From Tenacibaculum sp. SG-28 (lineage in GTDB: Bacteria > Bacteroidota > Bacteroidia > Flavobacteriales > Flavobacteriaceae), in assembly GCF_002954385.1 (NCBI RefSeq), contig NZ_MQVY01000004.1, forward strand, positions 1 through 64,000: 64,000 nucleotides of DNA. The letters run 5' to 3'. The translations under genes were made by a program, and so were the position numbers. Each line of letters begins with the position of its first letter. Within the stretch, counting starts at the first letter, position 1. Below are positions 48,097-57,243 of this stretch, piece by piece. The notes below the pieces were generated by a model. It saw only the letters and a list, made by a program, of their open reading frames with translations, made no database searches and was not told the origin of the DNA.

Positions 48097-49449
48097 ATGA
48101 AAATACATTTTATAGCTATAGGAGGAAGTGCTATGCATAATTTAGCCATTGCGCTGTACCAAAAAGGATATCAAGTAACCGGAAGTGATGATGTTATTCA
48201 CGATCCTTCTAAATCAAGATTAGCAAAATATAATTTATTGCCCGAACGTTTTGGTTGGTTTCCGGATGCTATTACGGACGCGATAGATGTGGTGATCTTA
48301 GGAATGCATGCAAAAGCAGATAACCCAGAGCTGCTTAAGGCACAAAACTTAGGATTGAAAATTTATTCGTATCCTGAGTTCTTATACGAACAAAGTAAGT
48401 ATAAAACTAGAGTAGTTATAGGAGGTTCGCATGGGAAAACTACTATTACCTCTATGATTTTACATGTTTTAAATTACCACGATCGGGAGGTAGATTACAT
48501 GGTAGGTGCGCAGTTAGATGGGTTTGAAACGATGGTTCACCTAACCGAGGATAATGATTTTATCGTCCTAGAGGGAGATGAATATTTAAGTTCGCCCATA
48601 GACAGAAGACCAAAGTTTCATTTATACAAACCAAATATCGCTTTGATTAGTGGTATTGCTTGGGACCATATTAATGTATTTCCGTCTTTCGAGAATTATA
48701 AAGAGCAGTTTTCTATCTTCACTAATTCTTTAACCCATGGAGGTATAATGGTTTACAACGCAGAAGACACTGCAGTAAAAGAAATTGTAGAATCGGCAGA
48801 GCACGCTATAAAGAAGTATCCATATACCACTCCTGATTTCACCATTCGAAATGGAATTACCTACATAGATTCACCGGATGGAGAATTACCTTTAGAAATT
48901 TTCGGAAAACACAATTTACAAAATGTTGCAGGTGCCAAATGGATATGCCAACATATGGGAATTGATGAAGATGATTTTTACGAAGCTATCACGAGTTTTC
49001 ACGGAGCAAGTAAACGATTAGAAAAAATCGCAGAAAACGATGCAACGGTAATTTATAAAGATTTTGCCCACAGCCCAAGCAAAGTAGCCGCAACTACCGC
49101 AGCAGTAAAAGAACAATACCAAGACAGAGATGTGCTAGCTTGTTTGGAACTACATACCTATAGTAGTTTAAATACAGAATTCTTACGTGAGTATCGAGGT
49201 GCATTGGATAAGGCAGATAAGGCTGTAGTTTTCTATTCGCCAGATGCAGTTAAGATTAAACAATTAGAAGAAGTAACTAAGGAGGAAATAGCTACTGCTT
49301 TTCAACGAGATGATTTATTAATTTATACAGACCCAAAGGAATTTCAAGAGTTTTTATGGAAGGAGCCTTTGGTGAATTCGGTTGTTTTACTAATGAGCTC
49401 CGGAAATTATGGTGGTTTAGATTTTGAAAAAGTTACAGCCTTAGTTTAA
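48097..49449 (+). CDS. mpl: UDP-N-acetylmuramate:L-Ala-gamma-D-Glu-meso-DAP ligase
   Basis: 450 residues from ATG 48097, chosen over the upstream start because KIHFIAIGGSAMHNLA is the canonical Mur ligase N-terminus. The ATP loop GGSHGKTTITSM lies near residue 110, with LEGDEYLSSPIDRRPKF in the centre and FAHSPSKVAAT plus LELHTYSSLN in the C-terminal domain. Mpl reattaches recycled tripeptide to UDP-MurNAc in peptidoglycan recycling. Its stop overlaps that of the converging nucleotidyltransferase gene by 4 nt. Confidence 0.93.
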   Translation: MKIHFIAIGGSAMHNLAIALYQKGYQVTGSDDVIHDPSKSRLAKYNLLPERFGWFPDAITDAIDVVILGMHAKADNPELLKAQNLGLKIYSYPEFLYEQSKYKTRVVIGGSHGKTTITSMILHVLNYHDREVDYMVGAQLDGFETMVHLTEDNDFIVLEGDEYLSSPIDRRPKFHLYKPNIALISGIAWDHINVFPSFENYKEQFSIFTNSLTHGGIMVYNAEDTAVKEIVESAEHAIKKYPYTTPDFTIRNGITYIDSPDGELPLEIFGKHNLQNVAGAKWICQHMGIDEDDFYEAITSFHGASKRLEKIAENDATVIYKDFAHSPSKVAATTAAVKEQYQDRDVLACLELHTYSSLNTEFLREYRGALDKADKAVVFYSPDAVKIKQLEEVTKEEIATAFQRDDLLIYTDPKEFQEFLWKEPLVNSVVLLMSSGNYGGLDFEKVTALV

Positions 49450-50516
49450 CCGCTAAACTTACTGCGAAGCCATTCTTTATCGCTAAATTTTTCTTTTACG
49501 TATTGTCTGTACCCATCATTATACAAGGCTTTTGTTAAAATTGCTATTCGGGTATTGGTTTTTAGGTAAAAGAGTCGGATACTTCTCTCTATTTTGGCCC
49601 TTACAGGATGATCCATGTGCCGTATTACTTTATGCGTGTGCTTTTTACTTTTGGAAGTGTTTTTAAAAGTTATATTTTTCGATTTGGCTAAAAAATGCGC
49701 ATACAAATGAATTCCAGCATTTAATTCCTTTCCTAATTCTTTGTGTATTATATCAGTTTCTTCCGGTAATTTTTTGCTTAACAAATAATAATCATAAGCT
49801 GCACGAAGGTTGATGGTTTTGTGAATATATTCACGATCATTGATCATTTTTGAAAAAACGGTTAGTTTTATTTGATCGGCAAGTGACAAATGCGAAATAT
49901 TGTCTTTTTGAACTATTCCTGCTGCTACAGTGTTGAAATTAAAAAACGAGGATTTACTTTTTAGCAACATCTCTTTGTGCAATTCTACTGCGGCTATGCG
50001 ATTGGGGTGAACGAGTCTTGGTAAATGTCTATGATCGGCAAATAATCTTTTATTGGTGGTATAGCCATGTGTATGCAATACTTCGTAGGCTCTGTTACAA
50101 TTACGCAAGGTTAGTATACAATCGATATCGCCAACCATTCTCTCGGCGATATCTTCGTATAATCCGTTTAATAGATTTCCAGTGCCTTTTAAAAAAACAG
50201 GGGTGATGTTATTATCTAATAGAAGCCTGTTAATTTCCTTTGCTTGTTCTATAATGTGTTTATTTCGTTTTCGGTTTAGCTCGGTAATATGCTTCATGTA
50301 TGCGACCAAATCCTTTGGCAAATAGCTGAGGAGATTAGCTCGTTTTAAATTACAATACAGCGCCGGAAATACATAATGTTTGGTACTGATTTTTATCACA
50401 TTATCCCAATCTACATTGCCAGAGATGATTTGTTTTTTTAGTTGAATTTTGTTGTTTTTTTCCTGACTAATAGTAAGGCATTTTCCAACAAAATATATGG
50501 TTTCTTTATAGTTCAT
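49446..50516 (-). CDS. Nucleotidyltransferase-fold protein (NTP_transf_5 type)
   Basis: 356 residues. The fold is marked by FLKGTGNLLNGLYED (K110-D122) and GDIDCIL (D130, D132), the two metal-binding carboxylates of the nucleotidyltransferase superfamily. The C-terminal half is helical and basic. Family members are often encoded beside peptide-modification enzymes, especially lasso-peptide and sactipeptide clusters. It overlaps the upstream HPr-kinase-like gene by 11 nt, so they form an operon. Confidence 0.8.
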   Translation of the reverse strand: MNYKETIYFVGKCLTISQEKNNKIQLKKQIISGNVDWDNVIKISTKHYVFPALYCNLKRANLLSYLPKDLVAYMKHITELNRKRNKHIIEQAKEINRLLLDNNITPVFLKGTGNLLNGLYEDIAERMVGDIDCILTLRNCNRAYEVLHTHGYTTNKRLFADHRHLPRLVHPNRIAAVELHKEMLLKSKSSFFNFNTVAAGIVQKDNISHLSLADQIKLTVFSKMINDREYIHKTINLRAAYDYYLLSKKLPEETDIIHKELGKELNAGIHLYAHFLAKSKNITFKNTSKSKKHTHKVIRHMDHPVRAKIERSIRLFYLKTNTRIAILTKALYNDGYRQYVKEKFSDKEWLRSKFSG

Positions 50517-51618
50517 AAGTAAATATATTTTCTACAATAGCAATCATTTTTTGGTTGTTGGAGTAGGTTAATTGGTAACAAGTTAGCCCTGTAAACCAAT
50601 CTAAAAACGCAGCGGCATTACTTGCCTTTGGTGAAAGCCAAGAATCAGGAACTAGCTGCTCCAATGCATCGAATAGAGAGATTTCTTTTATCCGCGCATC
50701 GGTGTTTTTACTATATTTAATAAAGACAAGCTTGTTACAAGGTGCATGCTGTTTGTAGTCTCTGTTTCTTGGAGGAAGGTATCGTACTGTTTTCCCTAGT
50801 TTTTCGTATTTGTACTCTGCAGAATTTTGCAATTCTGGATAGTAAGGGAGTAATACGAGAAGACTGTTTTTTTTAATGGAAATAGCAGATGGATAGCTGT
50901 ATACCTCCTTGTTTTTTGCTAAAATAGGTACAAAATCATCCGCTAAACAAGTATAACCGTGTGCTTGTAATAATGCCAAAGAGGTGCTTTTCCCATTTCC
51001 TGACGCCCCCAAAAATAAAATGCATTCCCGATGATTGCTTACGGCAGAGGCATGCAATATTCCCATCCATTTGTCTTCTTTATAATCGTGCATATGCTCG
51101 ATAATTTTCATGGAGAATTTTCCCTGAAAAACATGACTGTCTTTTTGATGCCAAACATCAATTAATTCAGTATTGTTGTACAAATGTATAATGTCATTGC
51201 TCGTAAATATTTGATACTGAAAATCGGTTTTGGAAGTAGGTTCGACTTCTAAATGAGCAAACTTAGGGTGAATTAGCGCTGTTTCATAAGCACTACAAAA
51301 CGCTACCAATAAAATTGTATCGTTTATTTTATAATATTTACTTGTAGTATAAGACTGTATTCTTGGATGCTCGTTTGTAATTTTAGCTTGTATTTTTTTT
51401 GGAGTGAAAAGGAGGTTTTTACAATGTAGTAGTAGGACTCTTCTGTGTTCATCCGTGATATCAACTGCCGAAGTTATACAAGATGTAATTTCTTCCGTTG
51501 ATTTTTTTTCTGCTACCATCTGTAAGATTTTAGCAAAAATAGGCGAAACGATGAGGTATTGGTTTTGGTTTTCCAACCAAACAATTGTTTTGGAATTTAT
51601 TCTTTTGGAAAGTATCAT
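50506..51618 (-). CDS. PqqD-like plus HPr-kinase-like protein
   Basis: 370 residues. Residues 1-75 resemble PqqD peptide-recognition domains. Residues 185-300 resemble the C-terminal domain of HPr kinase, with P-loop LFLGASGNGKSTSLA (about 202-215) and CLADDFVPI (D227, D228). In known RiPP clusters a kinase of this kind phosphorylates the precursor peptide (for example in paeninodin). No precursor, RRE-protease or cyclase gene is seen nearby, so the natural substrate is unknown. Its start is 101 nt from the divergent DUF5522 gene. Confidence 0.8.
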   Translation of the reverse strand: MILSKRINSKTIVWLENQNQYLIVSPIFAKILQMVAEKKSTEEITSCITSAVDITDEHRRVLLLHCKNLLFTPKKIQAKITNEHPRIQSYTTSKYYKINDTILLVAFCSAYETALIHPKFAHLEVEPTSKTDFQYQIFTSNDIIHLYNNTELIDVWHQKDSHVFQGKFSMKIIEHMHDYKEDKWMGILHASAVSNHRECILFLGASGNGKSTSLALLQAHGYTCLADDFVPILAKNKEVYSYPSAISIKKNSLLVLLPYYPELQNSAEYKYEKLGKTVRYLPPRNRDYKQHAPCNKLVFIKYSKNTDARIKEISLFDALEQLVPDSWLSPKASNAAAFLDWFTGLTCYQLTYSNNQKMIAIVENIFTYEL

Positions 51619-51719
51619 AGCGTTACGAATATACTAAAAGTAATTTTTAAGAACTATATTTGCACCACGATTTTATATTGTCATAAAATTTTTAGTTTCT
51701 TAATTGTATTGTACAAGTA
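51619..51719. promoter_or_regulatory. Divergent promoter region
   Basis: On the + strand TATATTTG (51655-51662) is a -7 box for the DUF5522 gene at 51720. On the minus strand TATATTCG (51633 to 51626) stands 8 nt before the start of the HPr-kinase-like gene. The -33 elements are weak. Confidence 0.45.
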
Positions 51720-51884
51720 ATGTTTAAACAGAGAATTGAGTTAACAGAAGAAGATTATTACCTAAATGAGCAGGGGTATAAAGTTTTTACTGAAAAGTAC
51801 CATTTGAAACGAGGGTATTGCTGTAAAAGTGGATGTAAGCATTGTCCGTTTGGTTACGATAAAAAAACAGATAGTTTTCGATAA
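51720..51884 (+). CDS. DUF5522 family small protein
   Basis: 54 residues, ATG 51720 to TAA 51882. The sequence has YKVFTEKYHLKRGYCCKSGC and KHCPFGY, a cysteine cluster (C34, C35, C39, C42) typical of this small family, possibly metal-binding. The family is widespread in Bacteroidota as a solitary small gene. It precedes the DUF4197 gene by 26 nt in the same direction. Confidence 0.85.
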   Translation: MFKQRIELTEEDYYLNEQGYKVFTEKYHLKRGYCCKSGCKHCPFGYDKKTDSFR

Positions 51885-51910
51885 ATTATAAATTTAAATA
51901 TAGGTATCAC

Positions 51911-52618
51911 ATGAAAAGAGTATTGGTATTTTTAGTATGTATTTCATTTTTAGGAACAGCAGGGAACAATGCTGTTGTCGCCCAACTTTCTGGTGGAGGT
52001 ATTTTATCGCAAGATCAAATTGGAAACGGTTTACGAGAAGCCTTAGACCACGGTATTGCAAATCAGGTATCGAAACTAACTGCAGTAGATGGTTTTTATA
52101 AAAATGATTTGGTAAAAATCTTATTGCCAAAGGAGCTTCAGAAAGTAGATAAAACCCTACGAAGAATAGGATTAGGATCTTTGGCAGACCAAGGGATAAT
52201 GGCCATGAATAGGGCAGCAGAAGATGCTGTTAAGACTGCCACTCCTATATTTGTGGATGCGGTAAAAGGAATAACCTTTACCGATGCAAAAAACATTTTA
52301 CTAGGCAATGAAAATGCCGCAACTACTTATTTAAAAGAAAAAACAAACACCTCTTTATATAAAGAATTTAATCCTGTGATTAAAAATTCTTTCGCAAAAG
52401 TAGGAGCAGATCAGATTTGGAGTACCTTAATCTCAAAGTACAACGGAATGCCTTTTGTAAAGAAAGTAAATCCAGATCTTACAGATTATGTTACTCAAGA
52501 AGCGCTGGACGGTGTTTTTACCATGATTGCAGAGGAAGAAAAAGGAATACGTAAGAAATCTGGCCTGCGAAATACAGAATTGTTGAAAAATGTATTTTCT
52601 TTGCAAGATAAACGCTAA
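51911..52618 (+). CDS. DUF4197 family exported protein
   Basis: 235 residues with a signal peptide ending VVAQ. Conserved family features are GLREALDHGIANQVSKL, DGFYKNDLVKILLPKEL, MNRAAEDAVKTATPIF, YLKEKTN and the C-terminal ALDGVFTMIAEEEKGIR. It is a helical periplasmic protein of unknown function. It is probably co-transcribed with the DUF5522 gene. Confidence 0.88.
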   Translation: MKRVLVFLVCISFLGTAGNNAVVAQLSGGGILSQDQIGNGLREALDHGIANQVSKLTAVDGFYKNDLVKILLPKELQKVDKTLRRIGLGSLADQGIMAMNRAAEDAVKTATPIFVDAVKGITFTDAKNILLGNENAATTYLKEKTNTSLYKEFNPVIKNSFAKVGADQIWSTLISKYNGMPFVKKVNPDLTDYVTQEALDGVFTMIAEEEKGIRKKSGLRNTELLKNVFSLQDKR

Positions 52619-52758
52619 AGAATACCATTGAACGACACATATCTACACTTCATCGAAAGATGGAGTTTTTTTTTGTTTTTTTTTTCAAAAAATAGTTTAT
52701 TAAATACCTGTAAATGAAATTATTGTGTATATTTAGGTGGGGGTTTTAATATAAAAAA

Positions 52759-52956
52759 ATGTTACGAGTTAATCAATTACACAAGTACAAAAAACATTTG
52801 GAAGAACGATATATTCGATTAGTAGAAAGTGCCAATGACTACAAACATATTGATGAGTGCAAGAGTGATAGGTCTGCTTTTAAAGCAATGAAGGTCTTAG
52901 AAAAATTAAACAGAATTAAGTATTTGGACAAAGAGATTTCAAATACTCTTGTGTAA
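52759..52956 (+). CDS. Small conserved hypothetical protein
   Basis: 65 residues, ATG 52759, helical and highly charged (KYKKHLEERYIRLVESANDY ...). No signal or membrane segment. The AT-rich leader contains TGTGTATATTTAGG, a possible -7 box. Its 3' end overlaps the converging gene at 52939 by 18 nt. The family is not recognised by name. Confidence 0.6.
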   Translation: MLRVNQLHKYKKHLEERYIRLVESANDYKHIDECKSDRSAFKAMKVLEKLNRIKYLDKEISNTLV

Positions 52957-53718
52957 GCGTTCAAAATAGTCAAAAGCTTTTAATAACCTAGATCCATACC
53001 AAGAAAACATTTCACCGTCAACCATAATTATTTTTGTGCTTGGTGCGTATTTTTGCAATTCTGATTTGTGTTTTTCTTCAAACGGATACGGTTCAGAGGA
53101 TAGTAAAATTAGGTCTATATTTTTTGTTTCGAGTTTTTGAAGGTCTATCTCCGGATACCGTTCCTGGCTCTTAAAGCTATTCTCAAAATAGTTTAGTTCC
53201 AACATACTGTTTATAAAAGTATTGTTGCCTGCTACCATCCATGGGTTTTTCCAAATGAAGTAGGCAGTATTTAGGCGCTTTGTATTTTTTAAATTTTCGC
53301 TAAAGTTTTTCAGTGCAAAACACAAAGTGTCACGTAACTGAATTGCTTTCTCTTTACAGGAAAATATTTCTCCATATGCATTGATGAGTTTTAGTACATC
53401 CCCTGTTGTAGTGATATTGGAAACGTGTGTCGGTGCAATTTTTGTACAAGCTGCAACAATCTCTTTTGTATTTTCTTCTTTATTACACAATATCACATCA
53501 GGACGCAGTGCTGAAATACTCTCTAGCTTGATGTTTTTGGTTCCTCCTACAATTTTTTTTTCATTCTTTAGAGAAGAAGGATGTATGCAGAATTTAGTAA
53601 TTCCAACAATATGCTCCTCTAAGCCTAAATCTACGAGTAATTCCGTTTGACTCGGAACTAAGGAAATAATCCGCTTTGGAGTTTTTAATGGAGCTTTATG
53701 ATGGTAAAACTGAAACAC
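52939..53718 (-). CDS. Cobalamin/siderophore-type substrate-binding protein (BtuF-like fold)
   Basis: 259 residues. Typical features are RIISLVPSQTELLVDLGLEE, IVGITKFCIHP, VGGTKNIKLESISALRPDVIL and the long backbone helix region. BtuF-like proteins bind corrinoids or ferric complexes for ABC uptake. This one lacks a signal peptide, and no permease or ATPase is adjacent, so it may act in the cytoplasm; short versions of this kind occur in Bacteroidota. It lies 31 nt downstream of pyrF on the same strand. Confidence 0.8.
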   Translation of the reverse strand: MFQFYHHKAPLKTPKRIISLVPSQTELLVDLGLEEHIVGITKFCIHPSSLKNEKKIVGGTKNIKLESISALRPDVILCNKEENTKEIVAACTKIAPTHVSNITTTGDVLKLINAYGEIFSCKEKAIQLRDTLCFALKNFSENLKNTKRLNTAYFIWKNPWMVAGNNTFINSMLELNYFENSFKSQERYPEIDLQKLETKNIDLILLSSEPYPFEEKHKSELQKYAPSTKIIMVDGEMFSWYGSRLLKAFDYFERLHKSI

Positions 53719-53749
53719 TATATTTCGATAGGTTTTGCGATTTTTTGTA

Positions 53750-54562
53750 TTACTGTAACATTTCTTGCATTTGCAATTGTAAGGCTAGAGCTTTTTTTGC
53801 AGCTGCTTCTGCAAAATCTGTTCCTTTACTTGCATAGATAATTCCTCTAGAAGAGTTGATAAGTAAACCAATATTAGTATTCATTCCGTAAGAACAAACT
53901 TCAGATAAACTTCCACCTTGAGCGCCTACACCAGGCACTAGAAGAAAGCTATCCGGGATAATCTTTCGAATTTCTTTCAAGTAAGTTGCTTTTGTTGCAC
54001 CGATTACATACATTAAATTTTCAGCATTTTCCCATGTTTTTGAAGTCTCTAAAACGTGTTTGTACACTTCTTTTTCTTCCGCAAGTTTCGTTTGAAAATC
54101 AAAAGCTCCTAGATTAGAGGTTAATGCTAGTAAAATAGTATGTTTATTTTCAAATGCTAAAAATGGTTCTACGGAGTCTTTTCCCATATAAGGCGCTACA
54201 GTAACACTGTCAAAATCTAAATCTTCAAAAAAGGCTTTTGCATACATCGAGGAAGTATTGCCAATATCTCCTCGTTTAGCATCTGCAATTGTAAATATTT
54301 CAGGGTAGTTTTCGTTGAGGTATTGTATTGTTTTTTCAAGAGATTTCCATCCTTTTAATCCATATGCTTCATAAAATGCCGTATTGGGTTTATAGGCAAC
54401 ACATAAATGATGTGTAGCATCAATAATTGCTTTGTTGAAGGCAAAAATAGGGTCTTCCTCTTTGCGTAAATAGTCGGGTATTTTATCGATATCTACATCT
54501 AAACCAATACATAAAAATGATTTTTTTCTTTTGATTTCAGATACGAGTTGTTGTGTAGTCAT
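53750..54562 (-). CDS. pyrF: Orotidine 5'-phosphate decarboxylase, type 2
   Basis: 270 residues, the longer type 2 family. The catalytic signature is [12 protein letters not shown] (D94, K96, D99). The N-terminus [14 protein letters not shown] and the phosphate-binding VPGVGAQGG plus [10 protein letters not shown] are present. It converts OMP to UMP in pyrimidine synthesis. The minus-strand promoter box TACTTTTG lies about 20 nt before the start. Confidence 0.95.
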   Translation of the reverse strand: MTTQQLVSEIKRKKSFLCIGLDVDIDKIPDYLRKEEDPIFAFNKAIIDATHHLCVAYKPNTAFYEAYGLKGWKSLEKTIQYLNENYPEIFTIADAKRGDIGNTSSMYAKAFFEDLDFDSVTVAPYMGKDSVEPFLAFENKHTILLALTSNLGAFDFQTKLAEEKEVYKHVLETSKTWENAENLMYVIGATKATYLKEIRKIIPDSFLLVPGVGAQGGSLSEVCSYGMNTNIGLLINSSRGIIYASKGTDFAEAAAKKALALQLQMQEMLQ

Positions 54563-54625
54563 GGGTTAATTTAAAAGTTAGACAAAAGTAAGCAATTTTG
54601 CTAGTTTCTAGTATATTTGTTTTTA
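54563..54625. promoter_or_regulatory. Divergent promoter region between pyrF and the permease gene
   Basis: TATATTTG (54612-54619) is a -7 box on the + strand only 6 nt before ATG 54626. TACTTTTG on the minus strand serves pyrF. Both match TAnnTTTG. The -33 boxes are not clear. Confidence 0.45.
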
Positions 54626-55698
54626 ATGTTACAATTCATATTGCATAAGGTTTTTTACGGGTTTCTTACACTTTTTGGTGTAGTTACCATCATATTTCTA
54701 TTGTTTGCTGTACTTCCAGGAGATCCTGCTAGAATGATGTTAGACCAGCGGGAGGACTCAGAACAATTACAAAATATAAAGAAAAAATATGGTTTCGATA
54801 AACCATTGGAAATGCAGTATTTGTATTATGTAAATGATGTGTCACCTATTTCGTTTCACAGTATCATTTCCTCAGATTACACTTTTTTAGACACCGATAA
54901 ATACACCTATCGCAAACTTTTATCTTTTGGGGATTATTGCATGGCTATAAAATACCCTTATCTGCGAGAATCTTTTCAGAAAAATGGTAAAAAGGTTTCC
55001 GAAATAATAGCCGAAACCATTCCAAATACAGCGGTTCTGGCAATATCTGCTATAGTAATTGCATCGTAATAGGCGTATTTTTAGGTATTGTATCTGCAGT
55101 TTTTAAGGATAGTTTTTTAGACAGAAGTATTGCCGTTTTTAGTACCTTAGGAATGAGCATACCCTCGTTTTTTTCTGCTATCTTATTTGCATGGTTTTTT
55201 GGTTTTATTTTGCATACTTATACCAATTTGGAAATGACTGGTAGTTTATATGTTGTAGATGATTTTGGAGAACAGGTGTACATACAATGGAAAAATTTAA
55301 TTTTACCTGCAATTGTATTGGGAATTAGACCTTTAGCGGTTATTATTCAGCTAATGCGGAATACGCTCTTGGAAACCTTTAATAAAGATTATATCAGAAC
55401 TGCGAAAGCCAAGGGGTTAACCACTTTTCAGGTTTTGAAAACACATGCCTTAAAAAACTCATTGAATCCTGTCATTACTGCAATTTCTGGATGGTTCGCT
55501 TCTATGCTTGCTGGGGCTGTTTTTGTAGAGTATATTTTTAATTGGAATGGATTGGGAAAAGAGATTGTAAATGCATTAAACACCCTCGATTTACCAGTAA
55601 TTATGGGAAGTGTCTTAGTAATTGCAAGCCTATTTATTGTCATAAATATAATGGTAGATATTTTTTACAGTTGGTTAGATCCTAGAGTTAGATTATAG
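54626..55698 (+). pseudogene. ABC transporter permease (DppB/OppB-like), one-base frameshift
   Basis: The first frame has the N-terminal OppB signature (FLLFAVLPGDPARMML) and ends at 55069. The second covers GMSIPSFFSAILFAWFFGF, the EAA-type loop (YIRTAKAKGLTTFQVLKTHA) and the C-terminal VDIFYSWLDPRVRL. One base added near 55056 joins them through IAS-VIGVFLGIVSAVF into a protein of about 357 residues with six helices. Known members import di- and oligopeptides; solitary copies like this are common in flavobacteria. An assembly deletion is the likely cause. Confidence 0.85.
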
Positions 55699-55699
55699 C

Positions 55700-56194
55700 A
55701 TGCGAATTACAGTACTAATATTTTTAAGTTTTCTTATCACTTCAGTTGGCTGTAAAGTTTTTCAACCAAAGAGTTTTTCTCAAGCTGCCCTTGATGCTAC
55801 TCTAGTTAGCACAACCAAAGATACTATTTCACTAAGAGAAATTTTAAGTGCTTCTTCTGCTAACAAAACAGTTATTGAGGTATATGCAAGTTATTGCCCG
55901 TACAGTCAGAAAAGTTTTTCAAAAATTAAAAAATTACAAGAAAAATCCAACGGTATATCCTATGTCTTTTTGTCTGTTGATCATTCCTTTTACGATTGGA
56001 AAAGAGGTTTAAGCAGCTTAAAGGAAAAGGTTTCCGGAGCACATTATTACCTTGTTGAAAAAGGGAAAGGTAACTTAGGAGAATTTTTAAAATTACAAAG
56101 CATACCACGGTTTTTACTACTTCGTGAAGATGGAAGCATAGAGGTTTTTAAAACTTCTGAAGTTGAAAAGCTAGAGCGGTGGTTATTGCCTTAA
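55700..56194 (+). CDS. Thioredoxin-like lipoprotein
   Basis: 164 residues, lipobox cysteine at residue 18 (TSVGC). The redox site is CPYS (in VYASYCPYSQKSF), a CxxS form with one cysteine, which favours thiol trapping or isomerase-type roles over reduction. The cis-proline segment is QSIPRFLLL. Its start is 1 nt after the permease stop, so the two are co-transcribed. Confidence 0.8.
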   Translation: MRITVLIFLSFLITSVGCKVFQPKSFSQAALDATLVSTTKDTISLREILSASSANKTVIEVYASYCPYSQKSFSKIKKLQEKSNGISYVFLSVDHSFYDWKRGLSSLKEKVSGAHYYLVEKGKGNLGEFLKLQSIPRFLLLREDGSIEVFKTSEVEKLERWLLP

Positions 56195-56459
56195 AGTAAA
56201 ACGGAACTTCTTCTTTTAAAATGCTACCGTTGCATACTTTACTTTACATATCTAAAACAAAGGTGGCTTATTTGCTTACTTTGTAATGAGTTATTTATTG
56301 CATACGACTTTTTGGTTGAAAAACGAAAATAAAAGGTTGTCTGCAGTACTAGGTCGTTAAGTAGCGAACAAATGAAAGCAAACTTAAAAAAATGGTGTAT
56401 TTTAGCTCTTTATTTTTTTGAAGTAATTTTTAGAATATAAACCATATAAACATATAAAA

Positions 56460-57218
56460 GTGAGGAATAATATCGTTGCGGGAAACTGGAAAATGCATAA
56501 GGATCTTAAAGAAACAAAAGAACTTATTGAAGGAATTAAAAAAGGTTTAAATAATTCAGAAAAGGGAACATCTCGAGTAATTGTAGCAACGAGTTTTGTT
56601 AGTTTAACTACTGCAGTAGATGCAATTAAGGAATCGATTATTGAAGTAGCTGCGCAGAACATTCACCAGGAAAATGCTGGTGCATTTACAGGAGAGGTCG
56701 CTGCTTCCATGGTTAAAAGTTCCGGTGTTGGTGTCGTAATTTTAGGACATTCAGAACGAAGAACGTATTTCGGAGAGTCTAATGCATTACTTTCAAAAAA
56801 GGTGAAGCAAGCCCTTGCAAATGATTTGGAGGTTATTTTTTGTTTTGGAGAACTTTTAGAGCACAGAAAAGAAAACAAACATTTTTCGATTGTAGAAGAA
56901 CAGCTAAAGGAAGGATTGTTTAATTTGTCTGCTCAAGATTTTGGAAACATAGTTCTCGCCTATGAACCTGTTTGGGCAATAGGAACTGGTGAAACTGCTA
57001 CACCAGAGCAAGCGCAAGAAATGCATGCCTTTATTAGAAATGTCTTAGCTAAGAAATACGGCGAGGAAGTCGCAAATACCATATCTATATTGTATGGGGG
57101 TAGTGTAAAGCCAAATAATGCGAAAGAAATATTTTCTAAACCAGATGTTGATGGAGGTTTAATCGGAGGAGCTTCTCTACAAGCAGAAGATTTTGTGGCA
57201 ATAGCAAACTCCTTCTAA
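56460..57218 (+). CDS. tpiA: Triose-phosphate isomerase
   Basis: 252 residues from GTG 56460, which places the conserved VAGNWKM at the N-terminus (N9, K11). Catalytic residues are H96 in ILGHSERR and E168 in AYEPVWAIGTG. The phosphate loop is YGGSVKP and GGLIGGASL. It interconverts dihydroxyacetone phosphate and glyceraldehyde 3-phosphate in glycolysis. It heads a cluster with prmA and clpS. Confidence 0.96.
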   Translation: MRNNIVAGNWKMHKDLKETKELIEGIKKGLNNSEKGTSRVIVATSFVSLTTAVDAIKESIIEVAAQNIHQENAGAFTGEVAASMVKSSGVGVVILGHSERRTYFGESNALLSKKVKQALANDLEVIFCFGELLEHRKENKHFSIVEEQLKEGLFNLSAQDFGNIVLAYEPVWAIGTGETATPEQAQEMHAFIRNVLAKKYGEEVANTISILYGGSVKPNNAKEIFSKPDVDGGLIGGASLQAEDFVAIANSF

Positions 57219-57243
57219 ATAATACTAATGTAAATTTTAGGCA

